Part shown: positions 1 to 8,438 of the stretch, piece by piece | How positions within the stretch are numbered: the first letter of the stretch is position 1 | How the letters are laid out: the number at the start of each line of letters is the position of its first letter | NCBI GenBank assembly: GCA_964568875.1 | Contig: CAZMSH010000002.1 | Span: forward strand, 186,001 to 250,000 | Reading direction: 5' to 3' | From: SLNP01 sp964568875 | Lineage (GTDB): Bacteria > Bacteroidota > Bacteroidia > Bacteroidales > VadinHA17 | Length of the DNA stretch: 64,000 nt | The notes under the pieces: model-generated | Seen by the model: the letters and a program-made list of their open reading frames with translations, nothing else | What the model was told of the DNA's origin: nothing | The model's database searches: none | Translations under genes and position numbers: made by a program

Positions 1-662
1 ACCCTGTCAGTAGTAAGAGACTTGTCAAACTGATAACTCCAGTCACCTTTGAAATAAAGAGCATTCATGATAAACATAACCGCCTCTGATGATATTTCGT
101 TGAGGACTTTTGGGATCTTTCCCTTCGTGTTTTCCCCTGCCCAGTTGTTAATAACCGTAAGCGCCTGCGGAAGATGAAAGTCGAGGCCCTGAACAGTCGC
201 CTTGAAATCATTTTTCATAGTATTTAAAAAAGGTGGCTTGACGGCAAAACCGTTTCTGTAGAAAATTGCGTTTGCGAGCGCAAGGGTAACTTTTGTATCG
301 ACAGTCAGAAGTTGCGCTACAAGACTGTTATATAGTTCATTTATACCTTCAATTGTAATCTCCTCAGGATAATTAAGCGTAGACTTAAGCTGTTCATAGG
401 TATCCCCGCCGCAACCGTTGAGAAGCATCGTCAATGCCGTACTGGCGCTAAGAGGTGACAACATAAGGTTCTTTGTCTCCTCAGAGGCCACTTTGGTAAA
501 CAGATCAATACCAAAGCCGTTACTGCTTTCAATTAACTGTGGCGCCTGAGCTGGAAGTTCGAGGATTTTTGGAGTAAGGTCAGGTTCAGTGTCGCTCTTC
601 TTGCAACTCTGCATTGCTGTCAGAAGAAGCATGCTCATAAGTACTATTAGTGCTTTTTTCAT
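1..662 (-). CDS. Serpin-family serine protease inhibitor, lipoprotein (3' end outside window)
   Basis: Translation of the complement gives a lipoprotein signal (MKKALIVLMS... ending LTAMQSC, so Cys about residue 19) followed by serpin sequence: a helix with NLMLSPLSASTALTMLLNGC, then NWAGENTKGKIPKVL and MFIMNALYFKGDWSYQF, which match the serpin signature around strand 3A. Serpins trap serine or cysteine proteases by a conformational change after cleavage of a reactive-centre loop; that loop lies beyond base 1, so target specificity and inhibitory status cannot be judged. About 220 residues are visible of a usual 380-420. An in-frame ATG at 680 would add six residues (MKKQKI) and is an alternative start. 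As a lipoprotein it probably protects the cell envelope from host, neighbour or self proteases. Confidence 0.9.
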   Translation of the reverse strand, partial: MKKALIVLMSMLLLTAMQSCKKSDTEPDLTPKILELPAQAPQLIESSNGFGIDLFTKVASEETKNLMLSPLSASTALTMLLNGCGGDTYEQLKSTLNYPEEITIEGINELYNSLVAQLLTVDTKVTLALANAIFYRNGFAVKPPFLNTMKNDFKATVQGLDFHLPQALTVINNWAGENTKGKIPKVLNEISSEAVMFIMNALYFKGDWSYQFDKSLTTDR

Positions 663-680
663 AATTTTCTGTTTTTTCAT

Positions 681-1021
681 AATTATAGATAAAACCCTCA
701 TGGAGTGTAGTTTACATTATGTTTATTAAGAATTATTACGTAATGAATACAAAAGCGTTCGTGTGGATTATAAGATAGAGTCTGGTGTTCCATTCAATTA
801 TCTGTCACTAATAACAATGACCATAAATTCGTATCAGTTATTATATAGCTAATACGAATCCAATCACCAAAGTGCTGCAATAAACATCAGTTATTTTTAT
901 AAAAAAGCTGCGTGATTCTGATGTATTGAATTTTAGCGGTAACACCGGTGGTATAAATAATAGAATTTTATATGTTTGCCTCTTCAAAAATGACAAGCAG
1001 TATAAATTAACTTGCTATAAT
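681..1021. other. Intergenic region between divergent genes, with one inverted repeat
   Basis: This AT-rich spacer separates the divergently transcribed serpin and ATP-cone genes, so both promoters must lie here. No tRNA or small ORF is convincing. An inverted repeat with 8-bp perfect arms (ATTCGTAT at 827-834, ATACGAAT at 852-859) and a 17-base loop could be an operator. A TATAAT-like hexamer ends just before the ATG at 1022, but Bacteroidota sigma factors usually use TAnnTTTG, so I do not call it a promoter. Confidence 0.4.
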
Positions 1022-1885
1022 ATGAGTGGAACCGCTTCGGGCCTGAAGCAGAACAAAATTTTGGTAAGGAAGGCATCGGGAGAGGAAGAGCCCTTTGCTC
1101 CCCTTAAGCTCGAAAGTTCTCTTCGTAATGCAGGAGCAGGTGATGATATTATATCCGAGATCATCGCCGATATAAGCGAGTGGATATATAACGGCGTTAC
1201 AACAAAAAAGATATACTCCAGGGCATTCCAGTTATTAAAGCGTATCCGCAATGTCACGGCAATAAGGTATAAGCTAAAACAGGCGATGTTTGAACTTGGT
1301 CCTACAGGCTATCCCTTTGAGCACTTTATAGGAGAGCTGTTCAGAATTCAGGGTTTTGACGTACTGGTAGGTCAGACACTGGAAGGACAATGCGTTACAC
1401 ATGAGATGGATGTAATCGCAACAAAAGATCATCACCAGAATTTAGTTGAATGTAAATTCAGGCAAGACCAGGGAAAAATCACTACGGTGCAGACTCCGCT
1501 GTATGTAAAATCACGCATAGATGACATTATCTCAAGATATTCAAAGGAGGAAATGTATGTAGGCTATACCTTCACCGGCTGGGTGGTAACAAATACAAGG
1601 TTCTCTTCCGACTCTGTCAGTTATGCGGAGTGTATCGGACTGCGCCTCCTGGGGTGGGATTACCCTGCCGGAGAGGGACTAAAACATTTAATCGAAAAGG
1701 AAAGACTTTATCCTGTTACAGCGCTAACCCGCATAACGAAGAGAGAAAAGCAAATTTTACTGGAAAATGGTATCGTGACCTGCCGGCAGCTTTTTGAAAA
1801 CCCATCAGTACTCGACTCAATAGATTTCAACCAGAAAAAATCAACATCACTGATAAAGGAGCTGAATGATATTCTTAGTCTGTAG
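1022..1885 (+). CDS. ATP-cone domain plus PD-(D/E)xK (Mrr-like) nuclease-fold protein
   Basis: The N-terminal ~80 residues have the ATP-cone pattern (ILVRKASGEEEPFAPLKL, then SLRNAGA and a VTTKKIYSRAFQLL helix), a nucleotide-sensing module best known from ribonucleotide reductase and NrdR. Residues about 95-200 carry a restriction-endonuclease-like core: D130 in MDVIA, then E143-C-K145 (LVECKFR), the expected PD-(D/E)xK triad spacing. The C-terminus (about 230-287) looks like a helix-hairpin-helix region (ITKREKQILLENGI). The frame is open upstream to an ATG at 926, but the ATP-cone begins shortly after the ATG at 1022, so I use 1022 (287 aa). The family is seen as a stand-alone gene in Bacteroidota; its role is uncharacterised. 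A nucleotide-regulated nuclease for DNA repair or defence is an inference. Confidence 0.75.
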   Translation: MSGTASGLKQNKILVRKASGEEEPFAPLKLESSLRNAGAGDDIISEIIADISEWIYNGVTTKKIYSRAFQLLKRIRNVTAIRYKLKQAMFELGPTGYPFEHFIGELFRIQGFDVLVGQTLEGQCVTHEMDVIATKDHHQNLVECKFRQDQGKITTVQTPLYVKSRIDDIISRYSKEEMYVGYTFTGWVVTNTRFSSDSVSYAECIGLRLLGWDYPAGEGLKHLIEKERLYPVTALTRITKREKQILLENGIVTCRQLFENPSVLDSIDFNQKKSTSLIKELNDILSL

Positions 1886-2045
1886 GGTGGTGAAAGGGTA
1901 TCGGGTATCGGGTATCAGGCGCAGACGAAGCAAGTCCCGTACCGAAGGTCGGGAGCGCAGGAGAAGCAAAGCGAAGTCCCGTACCGAAGGTCGGGAGCGC
2001 AGGAGAAGCAACGCGGAGTCCCGTACCAAAGATCGGGAGTAATGG
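1886..2045. repeat. Intergenic GGGTATC heptamers and 42-bp tandem repeat (about 2.6 copies)
   Basis: After the stop codon come heptamers of the GGGTATC/GGTATCA type (about 1894-1918), then three units in which GTCCCGTACC recurs at 1934, 1976 and 2018, an exact 42-bp period. The third unit has diverged. The units share GAAGCAAAGCGA with the 47-bp repeat at 20.9 kb. Open frames on the complement across this stretch are repeat artefacts. Confidence 0.85.
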
Positions 2046-2088
2046 TAAATGGAAGAACAAAACAACAATATTTAATAAATGATCAATA

Positions 2089-3342
2089 ATGAAAAGAAAC
2101 ATCCTAATCTTAACAATCGCTGCTTTAATGTTTTCATGCAGTAACAGACAGTCTGAAATATTTGAATGGAAAGGTCCCGGCCGCACCGGTGTCTATAATG
2201 AAACAAACCTGCTCAAGGAGTGGCCTGAGGACGGTCCTGCTGAATTGTGGTCAATCGACGGAATTGGAAACGGATACGGGTCACCGGTCATTGCTGAGAA
2301 GCATTTATTTGTCACGGGAGAGATCGACTCAATGGCTGTGCTCTGGTGTTTTGACCTTAAAGGCACAAAGGTATGGCAGACCACTCTGGGAAGGGAATGG
2401 ATGAGAAGCTATCCCGGCGGCCGTGATGCCCCAACGGTTGTCGGCGATCTAGTTTATATAGGCACCGGTCTCGGAGACCTCTACTGCGTTGAGAGAAGTA
2501 ACGGTGAAATTCGCTGGGTCAGGAGACTCAACGAGGATTTCAATGGTGTGCTACCGCTCCATGGTTATACTGAAGCGCCTCTGGTTGATGGTGACAGGGT
2601 GTTCTGGACACCGGGAGGCAAGGAAAACAATGTGGTTGCGCTAAACCGTTTTACCGGTGACCTTATCTGGTCAAATGCCGGTTTCGGTGAACCACAAGGA
2701 TATAATCAGCCGAAATTGATAAGCCTGCCTTCACGTAATATTCTGGTTACCTTTTCATCATACCACCTGATGGGATTTGACACCGGAACTGGTGAATTAC
2801 TATGGAATCATGAACAGGACAATCTGACCCCTGAAGAACGCAAGCCTGGGTATGGTGACACCCATTCTAATACCGTTCTTTTTGAAGACGGACATATATG
2901 GTATGTGGCAGGTGACGGGAACGGAGCTGTAAAGCTTAAGCTCTCGGACGACGGCACTTCAATTACCGAAATATGGCGAAACAAGAACCTGAATGGTTAT
3001 ATGGGTGGAATTGTGAAGCTTGGTGATTTCATCTATGGTGATGTGCAAAGGCCCCCGGGACTGCGTTCCATAAGTGCCATGACAGGTGAACTGATCGACT
3101 CACTGCGTAATGGTGACGGTGCAGTGATAGCATCTGATGGTATGCTGTACTACTACACAACAAGGGGTGTGGTTCATCTTATAGAGCCCGATAATGGCAA
3201 ACTGAAAGAGATAAGTTCATTCAGGATCACCAGGGGAACAAAAGAGCACTTTATGCATCCTGTGATCAACAGAGGTGTGCTTTACATACGTCGCGGGAAC
3301 AGTTTAATGGCATTTGATATCCGCAACCAGACAAAGGTTTGA
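2089..3342 (+). CDS. PQQ-like beta-propeller lipoprotein
   Basis: The 417-aa product starts with a lipoprotein signal (MKRNILILTIAALMFSC, Cys17). The rest is built from PQQ/BamB-type propeller blades, visible as repeated patterns such as GDLYCVERSNGEIRWVRRL, VVALNRFTGDLIWS and LMGFDTGTGELLWNHE, where a short strand pair is followed by G-x-x-x-W. Such proteins act as envelope scaffolds or accompany secreted redox enzymes; the opening FEWKGPGRTGVY resembles W-R-G-P-x-R-x-G starts of PQQ-repeat proteins found in Bacteroidota and Planctomycetes. It contains no dehydrogenase-specific domain, so enzymatic PQQ use is unlikely. It appears to be a single-gene unit preceded by the repeat spacer. Function is unknown beyond the fold. 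Confidence 0.8.
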   Translation: MKRNILILTIAALMFSCSNRQSEIFEWKGPGRTGVYNETNLLKEWPEDGPAELWSIDGIGNGYGSPVIAEKHLFVTGEIDSMAVLWCFDLKGTKVWQTTLGREWMRSYPGGRDAPTVVGDLVYIGTGLGDLYCVERSNGEIRWVRRLNEDFNGVLPLHGYTEAPLVDGDRVFWTPGGKENNVVALNRFTGDLIWSNAGFGEPQGYNQPKLISLPSRNILVTFSSYHLMGFDTGTGELLWNHEQDNLTPEERKPGYGDTHSNTVLFEDGHIWYVAGDGNGAVKLKLSDDGTSITEIWRNKNLNGYMGGIVKLGDFIYGDVQRPPGLRSISAMTGELIDSLRNGDGAVIASDGMLYYYTTRGVVHLIEPDNGKLKEISSFRITRGTKEHFMHPVINRGVLYIRRGNSLMAFDIRNQTKV

Positions 3343-3457
3343 TGCCTGATTATTGTGGTAAGTCATGGTAAAAGCCTGCCGCTTTATATAAGCGACATAC
3401 TTCGTCCATTGATCCTTTCTGTCGGGAAAGCAATTTTTTTTCGGCCCCTTAACGGTA

Positions 3458-4996
3458 TCAGAATATCAGGGCCCATAAAATGCCTGACAACCCGATTGCA
3501 GTAAGAGTATATACTATCTTTACCGGCATACGGTCGTTGTTTTCCATTGTCTTTCCAAATATCCAGAATACAAATGGATGGACCAGAAATGGCATGGCAA
3601 ATACAAAAGCTATCATTCCTGAAGCCTGGTCACCAAACATACCACCCTGTATTGCAGCAAAAAGTCCGAAATGTGATATAGCTGATGAGTTTGCCATTAC
3701 TGCTTCACCAAGAGGCATTCCTGAAGCTGTAAGTATTATAAAACCACCGAATACCGCTGTTAACTGCCAGCCAATAGAGAAAAGCATGAGTCCCCTGATC
3801 TCCCTGTCACCGATATTTCCTGCAGTTCTCAGGATTCTCAGAGACCAGAAAGTAAAAATAATACCTGCTCCTGCCACCGGCAGTGCCCATGCCATCAATA
3901 ATCCGCCGGCATCAACACTTGCAGCCAGTATCGAAAAGACAAAGATATGACCTATAAAGGGTATATTGATCATAATGGGGGCCCTGACAGCCGGTTCCAG
4001 TCCGAAATCACCGGCGGTGCAGGCACCGGTAAGTCCGGAATGTGAAAGCGATCCCGCCATACCGGGTGCCAGGTTCCTGATACGGTTGGCGCGACCGAAC
4101 CATATTAGCAGAGAGAGGCCGCCGAACATCCATAGTAACTGACCGAAAAAACCGAATGAAAGTACTGCTGTCATACCTTCCAGTCCGAAGGCTTCAAATA
4201 TGCGTGATCCTCCAACCATGAAGTTGGCGGCAAGCACAACAGGTATGCCTGCAAACAACAAAGAACGTATTGTCGGTCCGAATCGCCAGTTTGAGAAAAT
4301 CATGCCAAGGGTTACAGATAGTATCATAGCAAAGAATATTTCCGGCAGGGCTATCAATGGGCGAACCCACCCTGCAATGTAATAGGCAAGCAATAAAACC
4401 GAGAGGATGACAGCTGTCTCAACGATACCTTTCCTGATATACAAACTACGGTTTGTAATTTTCGCCCTGTAATCAATGAGTATTATTGAAACCACCAGGC
4501 CCAGATACCCCAAAATCGGATAGAACTGATCAAGGGGCTCTCCTGTGGTATGCCCCACAATTGCCCTCTTAAGCGATTCGATACCGATAAGTATGAAGAA
4601 GGCCCTTATAAGAAACATAAACTGAGTGAACTTCGTGCCAAGGAATATCTCATCGGTTGACTGAGTAACCAGATCCTCAGTATTTATCACTTTGTGGCTG
4701 ATTATTTTACGAATCTCCTGCCCTCCTACAAAAAATGATGCAGCCAGAGCTGTTATGGTTACCTTGCTTGCAAGGTCGACTATCGGGAACTCAGGCAGAC
4801 CGGGAGTCGCCATTCCGGTCCTTACCAGAATCATACCCATAACAAGACCAAAGACTACAATTATTAATATAGGTGAATACCTGGTACCAGCTACAAATGT
4901 CCTTGACACCAGAACCATGGATATTACCATGAGAAAGGTAAGCCAGAACTGATTCAGAATATGGGCGTTTGCCAGCTGACTTGCTAATTGATCCAT
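3458..4996 (-). CDS. Polytopic inner-membrane protein, unrecognised transporter-like family
   Basis: The 512-aa product is almost wholly hydrophobic, with roughly 12-14 predicted helices separated by short loops. The only long polar stretch is around residues 95-125 (IISHKVINTEDLVTQSTDEIF). Glycine/serine-rich helices with polar residues (GMAGSLSHSGLTGACTAGDF) look like a substrate path, which suggests a secondary transporter. A loose resemblance to GltS-type sodium/glutamate carriers can be argued, but I cannot assign a family. The start ATG at 4996 gives a sensible cytoplasmic N-terminus. It is monocistronic, with a 115-base gap to the convergent propeller gene. Confidence 0.6.
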   Translation of the reverse strand: MDQLASQLANAHILNQFWLTFLMVISMVLVSRTFVAGTRYSPILIIVVFGLVMGMILVRTGMATPGLPEFPIVDLASKVTITALAASFFVGGQEIRKIISHKVINTEDLVTQSTDEIFLGTKFTQFMFLIRAFFILIGIESLKRAIVGHTTGEPLDQFYPILGYLGLVVSIILIDYRAKITNRSLYIRKGIVETAVILSVLLLAYYIAGWVRPLIALPEIFFAMILSVTLGMIFSNWRFGPTIRSLLFAGIPVVLAANFMVGGSRIFEAFGLEGMTAVLSFGFFGQLLWMFGGLSLLIWFGRANRIRNLAPGMAGSLSHSGLTGACTAGDFGLEPAVRAPIMINIPFIGHIFVFSILAASVDAGGLLMAWALPVAGAGIIFTFWSLRILRTAGNIGDREIRGLMLFSIGWQLTAVFGGFIILTASGMPLGEAVMANSSAISHFGLFAAIQGGMFGDQASGMIAFVFAMPFLVHPFVFWIFGKTMENNDRMPVKIVYTLTAIGLSGILWALIF

Positions 4997-5278
4997 CGTT
5001 ACTTTTTTAAGTTGATTTGCCTTTTTAACTTAGTATTTCAAGCCTGCAAAAATATGAAGAGCCCGATTCATTTAAGCTGCGATTTATCATTTGACAGCTG
5101 ATACATGAGAACATTTCAGAGGTAAATACTCAATGACAACAGCAAGATGACTTACAATTAGCTTTTCATCTGCCACTACGGTTCGTTCACAGTCTGCTTC
5201 TGCCCTTTCAGCAATAAGTTTTGGCTGAATAGGGAAATTCTTTGTAACCTTGCATGAAATACCAAAAACATCATTACA

Positions 5279-5593
5279 ATGATACTTACAACTACTTTCA
5301 CGGTTCCCGGAAGGGAGATTTCTGAAATACTCGGCATAGCGCGCGGCAGCACCGTAAGAGCACGCAATGTAGGAAGGGATATAGTAGCCGGTCTCAAGAA
5401 CATCGTAGGCGGTGAAATTGAGGAATATACACAACTTCAGGCTCATTCACGTGAACAGGCTATGCAAAGAATGGTTGACGATGCCAGAAAGATGGGTGCA
5501 GATGCAATCATAGGCATCAATATGTCAACCTCAATGGTTACCCAGGGCGCAGCTGAAATACTAGCATTTGGCACTGCTGTAAGACTGAAATAA
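5279..5593 (+). CDS. YbjQ/UPF0145 family protein
   Basis: The product is 104 aa, the usual size for this family. It shows the diagnostic features: TTTFTVPGREI at the start, GIARGSTVRARNVGRDI, an acidic EIEEYTQL segment, then a helix (AMQRMVDDARKMGADAIIGI) and a final beta-strand. YbjQ proteins form pentameric beta-ring assemblies and have been annotated as heavy-metal-binding, but the physiological role is unsettled. The gene is cytoplasmic (no signal) and is followed after one base by a small membrane-protein ORF, so the two are probably co-transcribed. Confidence 0.88.
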   Translation: MILTTTFTVPGREISEILGIARGSTVRARNVGRDIVAGLKNIVGGEIEEYTQLQAHSREQAMQRMVDDARKMGADAIIGINMSTSMVTQGAAEILAFGTAVRLK

Positions 5594-5594
5594 G

Positions 5595-5729
5595 ATGAAT
5601 ATCCTGCTACTGATAGCCATGATAATCTTCTTCCTGTCGTTCGTGGGAGGCCTCGCTGTATTGGTAATACTGATAATCGACCGGGTCAACAAAAGGGACA
5701 AAGAAACCTTTGAAAGGCGTAAGTATTGA
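5595..5729 (+). CDS. Small single-pass membrane protein (44 aa)
   Basis: An ATG one base after the ybjQ stop opens a 44-codon frame ending TGA at 5727-5729. The product begins MNILLLIAMIIFFLSFVGG and continues with a hydrophobic stretch to about residue 28, then ends in a charged tail (DRVNKRDKETFERRKY). One transmembrane helix with a positively charged cytoplasmic tail is a typical small-membrane-protein layout. The tight coupling to ybjQ supports translation, but there is no recognisable homologous family here and the call rests on composition and position only. Confidence 0.5.
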   Translation: MNILLLIAMIIFFLSFVGGLAVLVILIIDRVNKRDKETFERRKY

Positions 5730-5749
5730 TGATCCTTCAGTACTAAATT

Positions 5750-5905
5750 ATTACTTCGCGACCAAAGGGTGATAATCGTACGATTTACGATTGCTCCCGC
5801 TGGTCGCGAGCTCGGCCGGGACCTCGGTTTGCGGTTTAAGATCTGCGGTTTGCGGTCAGTGATATGCGATATCTGAAATCTGAAATCAGAGATCAGAAAT
5901 TAAAA
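5750..5905. repeat. Intergenic palindromic repeat element plus ATCTGAAATC-type low-complexity repeats
   Basis: TCGCGACCA (5756-5764) pairs perfectly with TGGTCGCGA (5801-5809), and the loop contains a perfect palindrome AATCGTACGATT (5774-5785). The right arm sits in TTGCTCCC-N4-GGTCGCGAGCTCG, which recurs at 11.1 kb and, in variant form, at 20.9 kb. Degenerate GCGGTTT and ATCTGAAATC repeats follow to 5905. The element lies between convergent genes, so it could also serve as a bidirectional terminator. Confidence 0.75.
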
Positions 5906-5909
5906 ATCC

Positions 5910-7043
5910 TCAGATTTTTACGACTCCGATGCCTGGCCGGTCATTCAGGGTAATTTTGCCGCCGACAACAGTTACACCGTCAAAAATATCATTATCAATC
6001 AGCAGGTTACCATCAAGATCGGCAAAGTCAACCATCGGTGATAATTGAGCTGCTGCTGATATGGCACACGATGTTTCAGTCATACAGCCCATCATAACAC
6101 TCATTCCCATCATCCTTCCGGTGTTCATCATGGCGTGTGCAGCCCTCATTCCTCCGCATTTCATAAGCTTGATGTTTATACCGGAATAGTAACCCTTCAG
6201 TCCGAGCAGGTCTTTTGGCGTTTGCAACGCCTCATCGGCAACAATTGGCAGCGGACTCCTCTCCGTCAGCCACCCGTGACTTTCAAGATCAGTTTTACTC
6301 ATAGGCTGCTCTACGAAAACCACGTTCCTTTCATTGAGCCAGTGTATCATTTCCAGGGCATGCTCACGGCTTTTCCATCCCTGGTTAACGTCCACGCATA
6401 TCGGCTTGTCCGAGACGCTCCGTATTGTCTCAATCATCTCCTTGTCGGTATCGAGGCCCAGTTTAACCTTAAGCACCTGATAGGGTTCAGCCTCATGAAC
6501 TTTCTGTCTCACAACGTCAGGAGTGTCTATACCTATGGTAAAGCTGGTATACGGTGTATGGTCCGGGTTATATCCCCACATTTTGTACCATGGCTGGCCC
6601 ATCAACTTTCCCGTCAGGTCGTGAAGGGCTATATCAACCGATGCCTTTGCAGCATAATTACCAGGAGCCGATTTTTCGACATAGTCAAGGATATCACCCA
6701 TCAGGAAAGGATCCCTGAATTGTGACATATTGAGGCCACTGAGGAATTTACCCGCTGTCTCCTGCGATTCCCCAAGGTACGGTGGCATTGAAGCTTCACC
6801 ATATCCAACCACTCCGTCGTACTCCAGTTCCACTATCATAACAGGGGTTGTCTGCCGGGAACCCGAGGCAAGGGTAAACACATGCTTAAGGTGAAGGTCA
6901 TAGGGGTAGAAAGTCAGCGACAGTTTTGCTCCTGCTGCACTGCCAGCCTTTTTCTGCCTGTCGCAGCTACCCAATACGGGGACAATGGCAATTGCTCCTG
7001 CCGCCATAGCGCCATACCTGAAAAAATCTCTTCTGTTACTCAT
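5910..7043 (-). CDS. Exported dipeptide (L-Ala-D/L-Glu type) epimerase, enolase superfamily
   Basis: The 377-aa protein has the muconate-lactonising/dipeptide-epimerase layout. The catalytic bases are K192-V-K194 and K292; the Mg2+ ligands are D218 (DVNQGW), E245 (VEQP) and D270 (ADEAL); and a D-x-D (D341, D343) matches the loop that binds the dipeptide amino group. It should interconvert L-Ala-D-Glu and L-Ala-L-Glu during murein peptide recycling. Unusually it carries an export signal: twin-arginine NRRDFFRYGAMAAGA, then a possible lipobox LGSC (Cys27), so it probably acts in the periplasm rather than the cytoplasm. It lies 30 bases downstream of the NlpC/P60 peptidase gene, the same functional pairing as in Bacillus ykf operons. 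Confidence 0.87.
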   Translation of the reverse strand: MSNRRDFFRYGAMAAGAIAIVPVLGSCDRQKKAGSAAGAKLSLTFYPYDLHLKHVFTLASGSRQTTPVMIVELEYDGVVGYGEASMPPYLGESQETAGKFLSGLNMSQFRDPFLMGDILDYVEKSAPGNYAAKASVDIALHDLTGKLMGQPWYKMWGYNPDHTPYTSFTIGIDTPDVVRQKVHEAEPYQVLKVKLGLDTDKEMIETIRSVSDKPICVDVNQGWKSREHALEMIHWLNERNVVFVEQPMSKTDLESHGWLTERSPLPIVADEALQTPKDLLGLKGYYSGINIKLMKCGGMRAAHAMMNTGRMMGMSVMMGCMTETSCAISAAAQLSPMVDFADLDGNLLIDNDIFDGVTVVGGKITLNDRPGIGVVKI

Positions 7044-7073
7044 GATACTAATCTTTATTTCTTTGGGGTTAGG

Positions 7074-8255
7074 TTATAAACTGACATACCAGGGATGTTC
7101 CTTTACCGCCATCAGACCTGGCTGTGATGGTAATCCCAATACCCGTCTTGCAGAAAGATATGTCGTGAAAAGATAGTTACTGAAGTTGGCGCGTGATTTG
7201 TCAAGATTATCTATCCTTACCATTCCCGACTCGTGCATCACTTCGCCGTCACCGAGGTAGAGGCCAACATGTCCTGCCCTGCGGGTTCTCTGGTTCCCGA
7301 AGAAAACAATGTCTCCTGGTTCCAGCCCGGAATAATCGGATGAGGAGCTTTCAATCTCTAAACCATGGCGTTGCTGCAGCGAGGCATCGCGCGCCAGTAT
7401 CACACCGTTAATAAAAAATATAGTTTTCATGAAGCCGCTGCAATCCAAACCATAGGCCGAGGTTCCCCCCCAAAGGTAGGAAACACCCATCAGCCTCTTA
7501 CCGTAACTGGTAAGTGAAGCCACTGTAGGAGTAGCCTCTGCAAGCCATAACGAGAAGAGCCTGCTGTCACTGCGACGCAGATAGCCGGTACGGCCGTCGG
7601 GGAAAGTTACCAGGTAATGGCGTGAACTGCTTCCGGTGGTTACAAGAATGCTGCCCAGAACAATATCAGAAATTATCGTCGACTCGTTTTGATCGCCATA
7701 AACGAAGGTGCTGTTGGTCGTTACAATTACCCTCTCAGAGCTGCGCCATTCTCTCTGTCCTTCAGCGCCTGTAATCACAACCGATGAGGCGGTTATCCAG
7801 CCCAGATATCTGTCGGGTGTCTGAATCCACAGCCAGCTGCCTTCTCGCTTCATGATCCTTACAGGGGTGCCAAGTACCGCCTGGGTGATCAGTTCGGCTG
7901 AATGCCTGTTTTGTGCTCTCATGTTGCCTGTTGCAACGGTAATGAGGGCCCATCCTCCGGCAGTACTGTCAGGAAGAAGCCTGATGCTGTCGGTAACATT
8001 CAGATTATTCTCACCAAACCAGGACAGAAGGGCATCACGATGACCAGGCTGCTCAAGTTCACCCTTCAGGATATAAACATCGCCTTCAAGAGAGACTGAT
8101 ACTGTACTGACACCTTCCCGCTTATCAGGCACCCACTCTGTTCCGATATCATCGATTGCTTTCTCAATATCAGTCAATGGCAGATCTGTATTACAGGAAG
8201 CAACAAGCATCATTGCCATTTGCACAAATAACGCGCGATATAAAAATACTCTCAT
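7074..8255 (-). CDS. NlpC/P60 (C40) gamma-D-glutamyl endopeptidase lipoprotein with SH3b domains
   Basis: From the ATG at 8255 the product is 393 aa with a lipoprotein signal (MRVFLYRALF..., Cys21). A longer start at 8291 would add a non-signal-like 12 residues, so I reject it. Two SH3b-like modules (about 105-165 and 170-232) precede a C40 domain (245-375) with C272 in LDCSGF, H329 in AGHVGLYLG and H341 as the third residue. The closest functional model is YkfC-type enzymes, which cleave gamma-D-Glu-meso-diaminopimelate bonds in murein peptides that carry a free L-Ala. Its products, L-Ala-D-Glu dipeptides, are the substrate of the epimerase encoded 30 bases downstream. Confidence 0.88.
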   Translation of the reverse strand: MRVFLYRALFVQMAMMLVASCNTDLPLTDIEKAIDDIGTEWVPDKREGVSTVSVSLEGDVYILKGELEQPGHRDALLSWFGENNLNVTDSIRLLPDSTAGGWALITVATGNMRAQNRHSAELITQAVLGTPVRIMKREGSWLWIQTPDRYLGWITASSVVITGAEGQREWRSSERVIVTTNSTFVYGDQNESTIISDIVLGSILVTTGSSSRHYLVTFPDGRTGYLRRSDSRLFSLWLAEATPTVASLTSYGKRLMGVSYLWGGTSAYGLDCSGFMKTIFFINGVILARDASLQQRHGLEIESSSSDYSGLEPGDIVFFGNQRTRRAGHVGLYLGDGEVMHESGMVRIDNLDKSRANFSNYLFTTYLSARRVLGLPSQPGLMAVKEHPWYVSL

Positions 8256-8438
8256 TTTCAGATGTTGTATTACAAGTTTATACAGAGACAAAAATACGAT
8301 ATCTGATTAATTAAGCAAGGTAATATTAGTATTCTGTTCAACACTTAAAGAACGGAAGAGATGGCTACCTGCACTGTGAAGGCAGAGATTTGACTGTCAT
8401 TACCGGGTTTTTTCTTACTTTAGTGCAAACTTTCATTT

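Noticed and set aside
1847..2186. Two overlapping open frames on the complement
   Set aside because: They run through the 42-bp and heptamer repeats and give low-complexity repeats (LLRSRPSVRD), so they are artefacts of the repeats.
3480..3950. 156-aa + strand frame opposite the polytopic membrane protein
   Set aside because: It is the antisense shadow of a long hydrophobic gene whose reading frame has clear transmembrane helices.
5087..5446. 119-aa frame on the complement upstream of ybjQ
   Set aside because: It overlaps the well-supported ybjQ gene antisense, has no signal or motif, and its composition is not protein-like.
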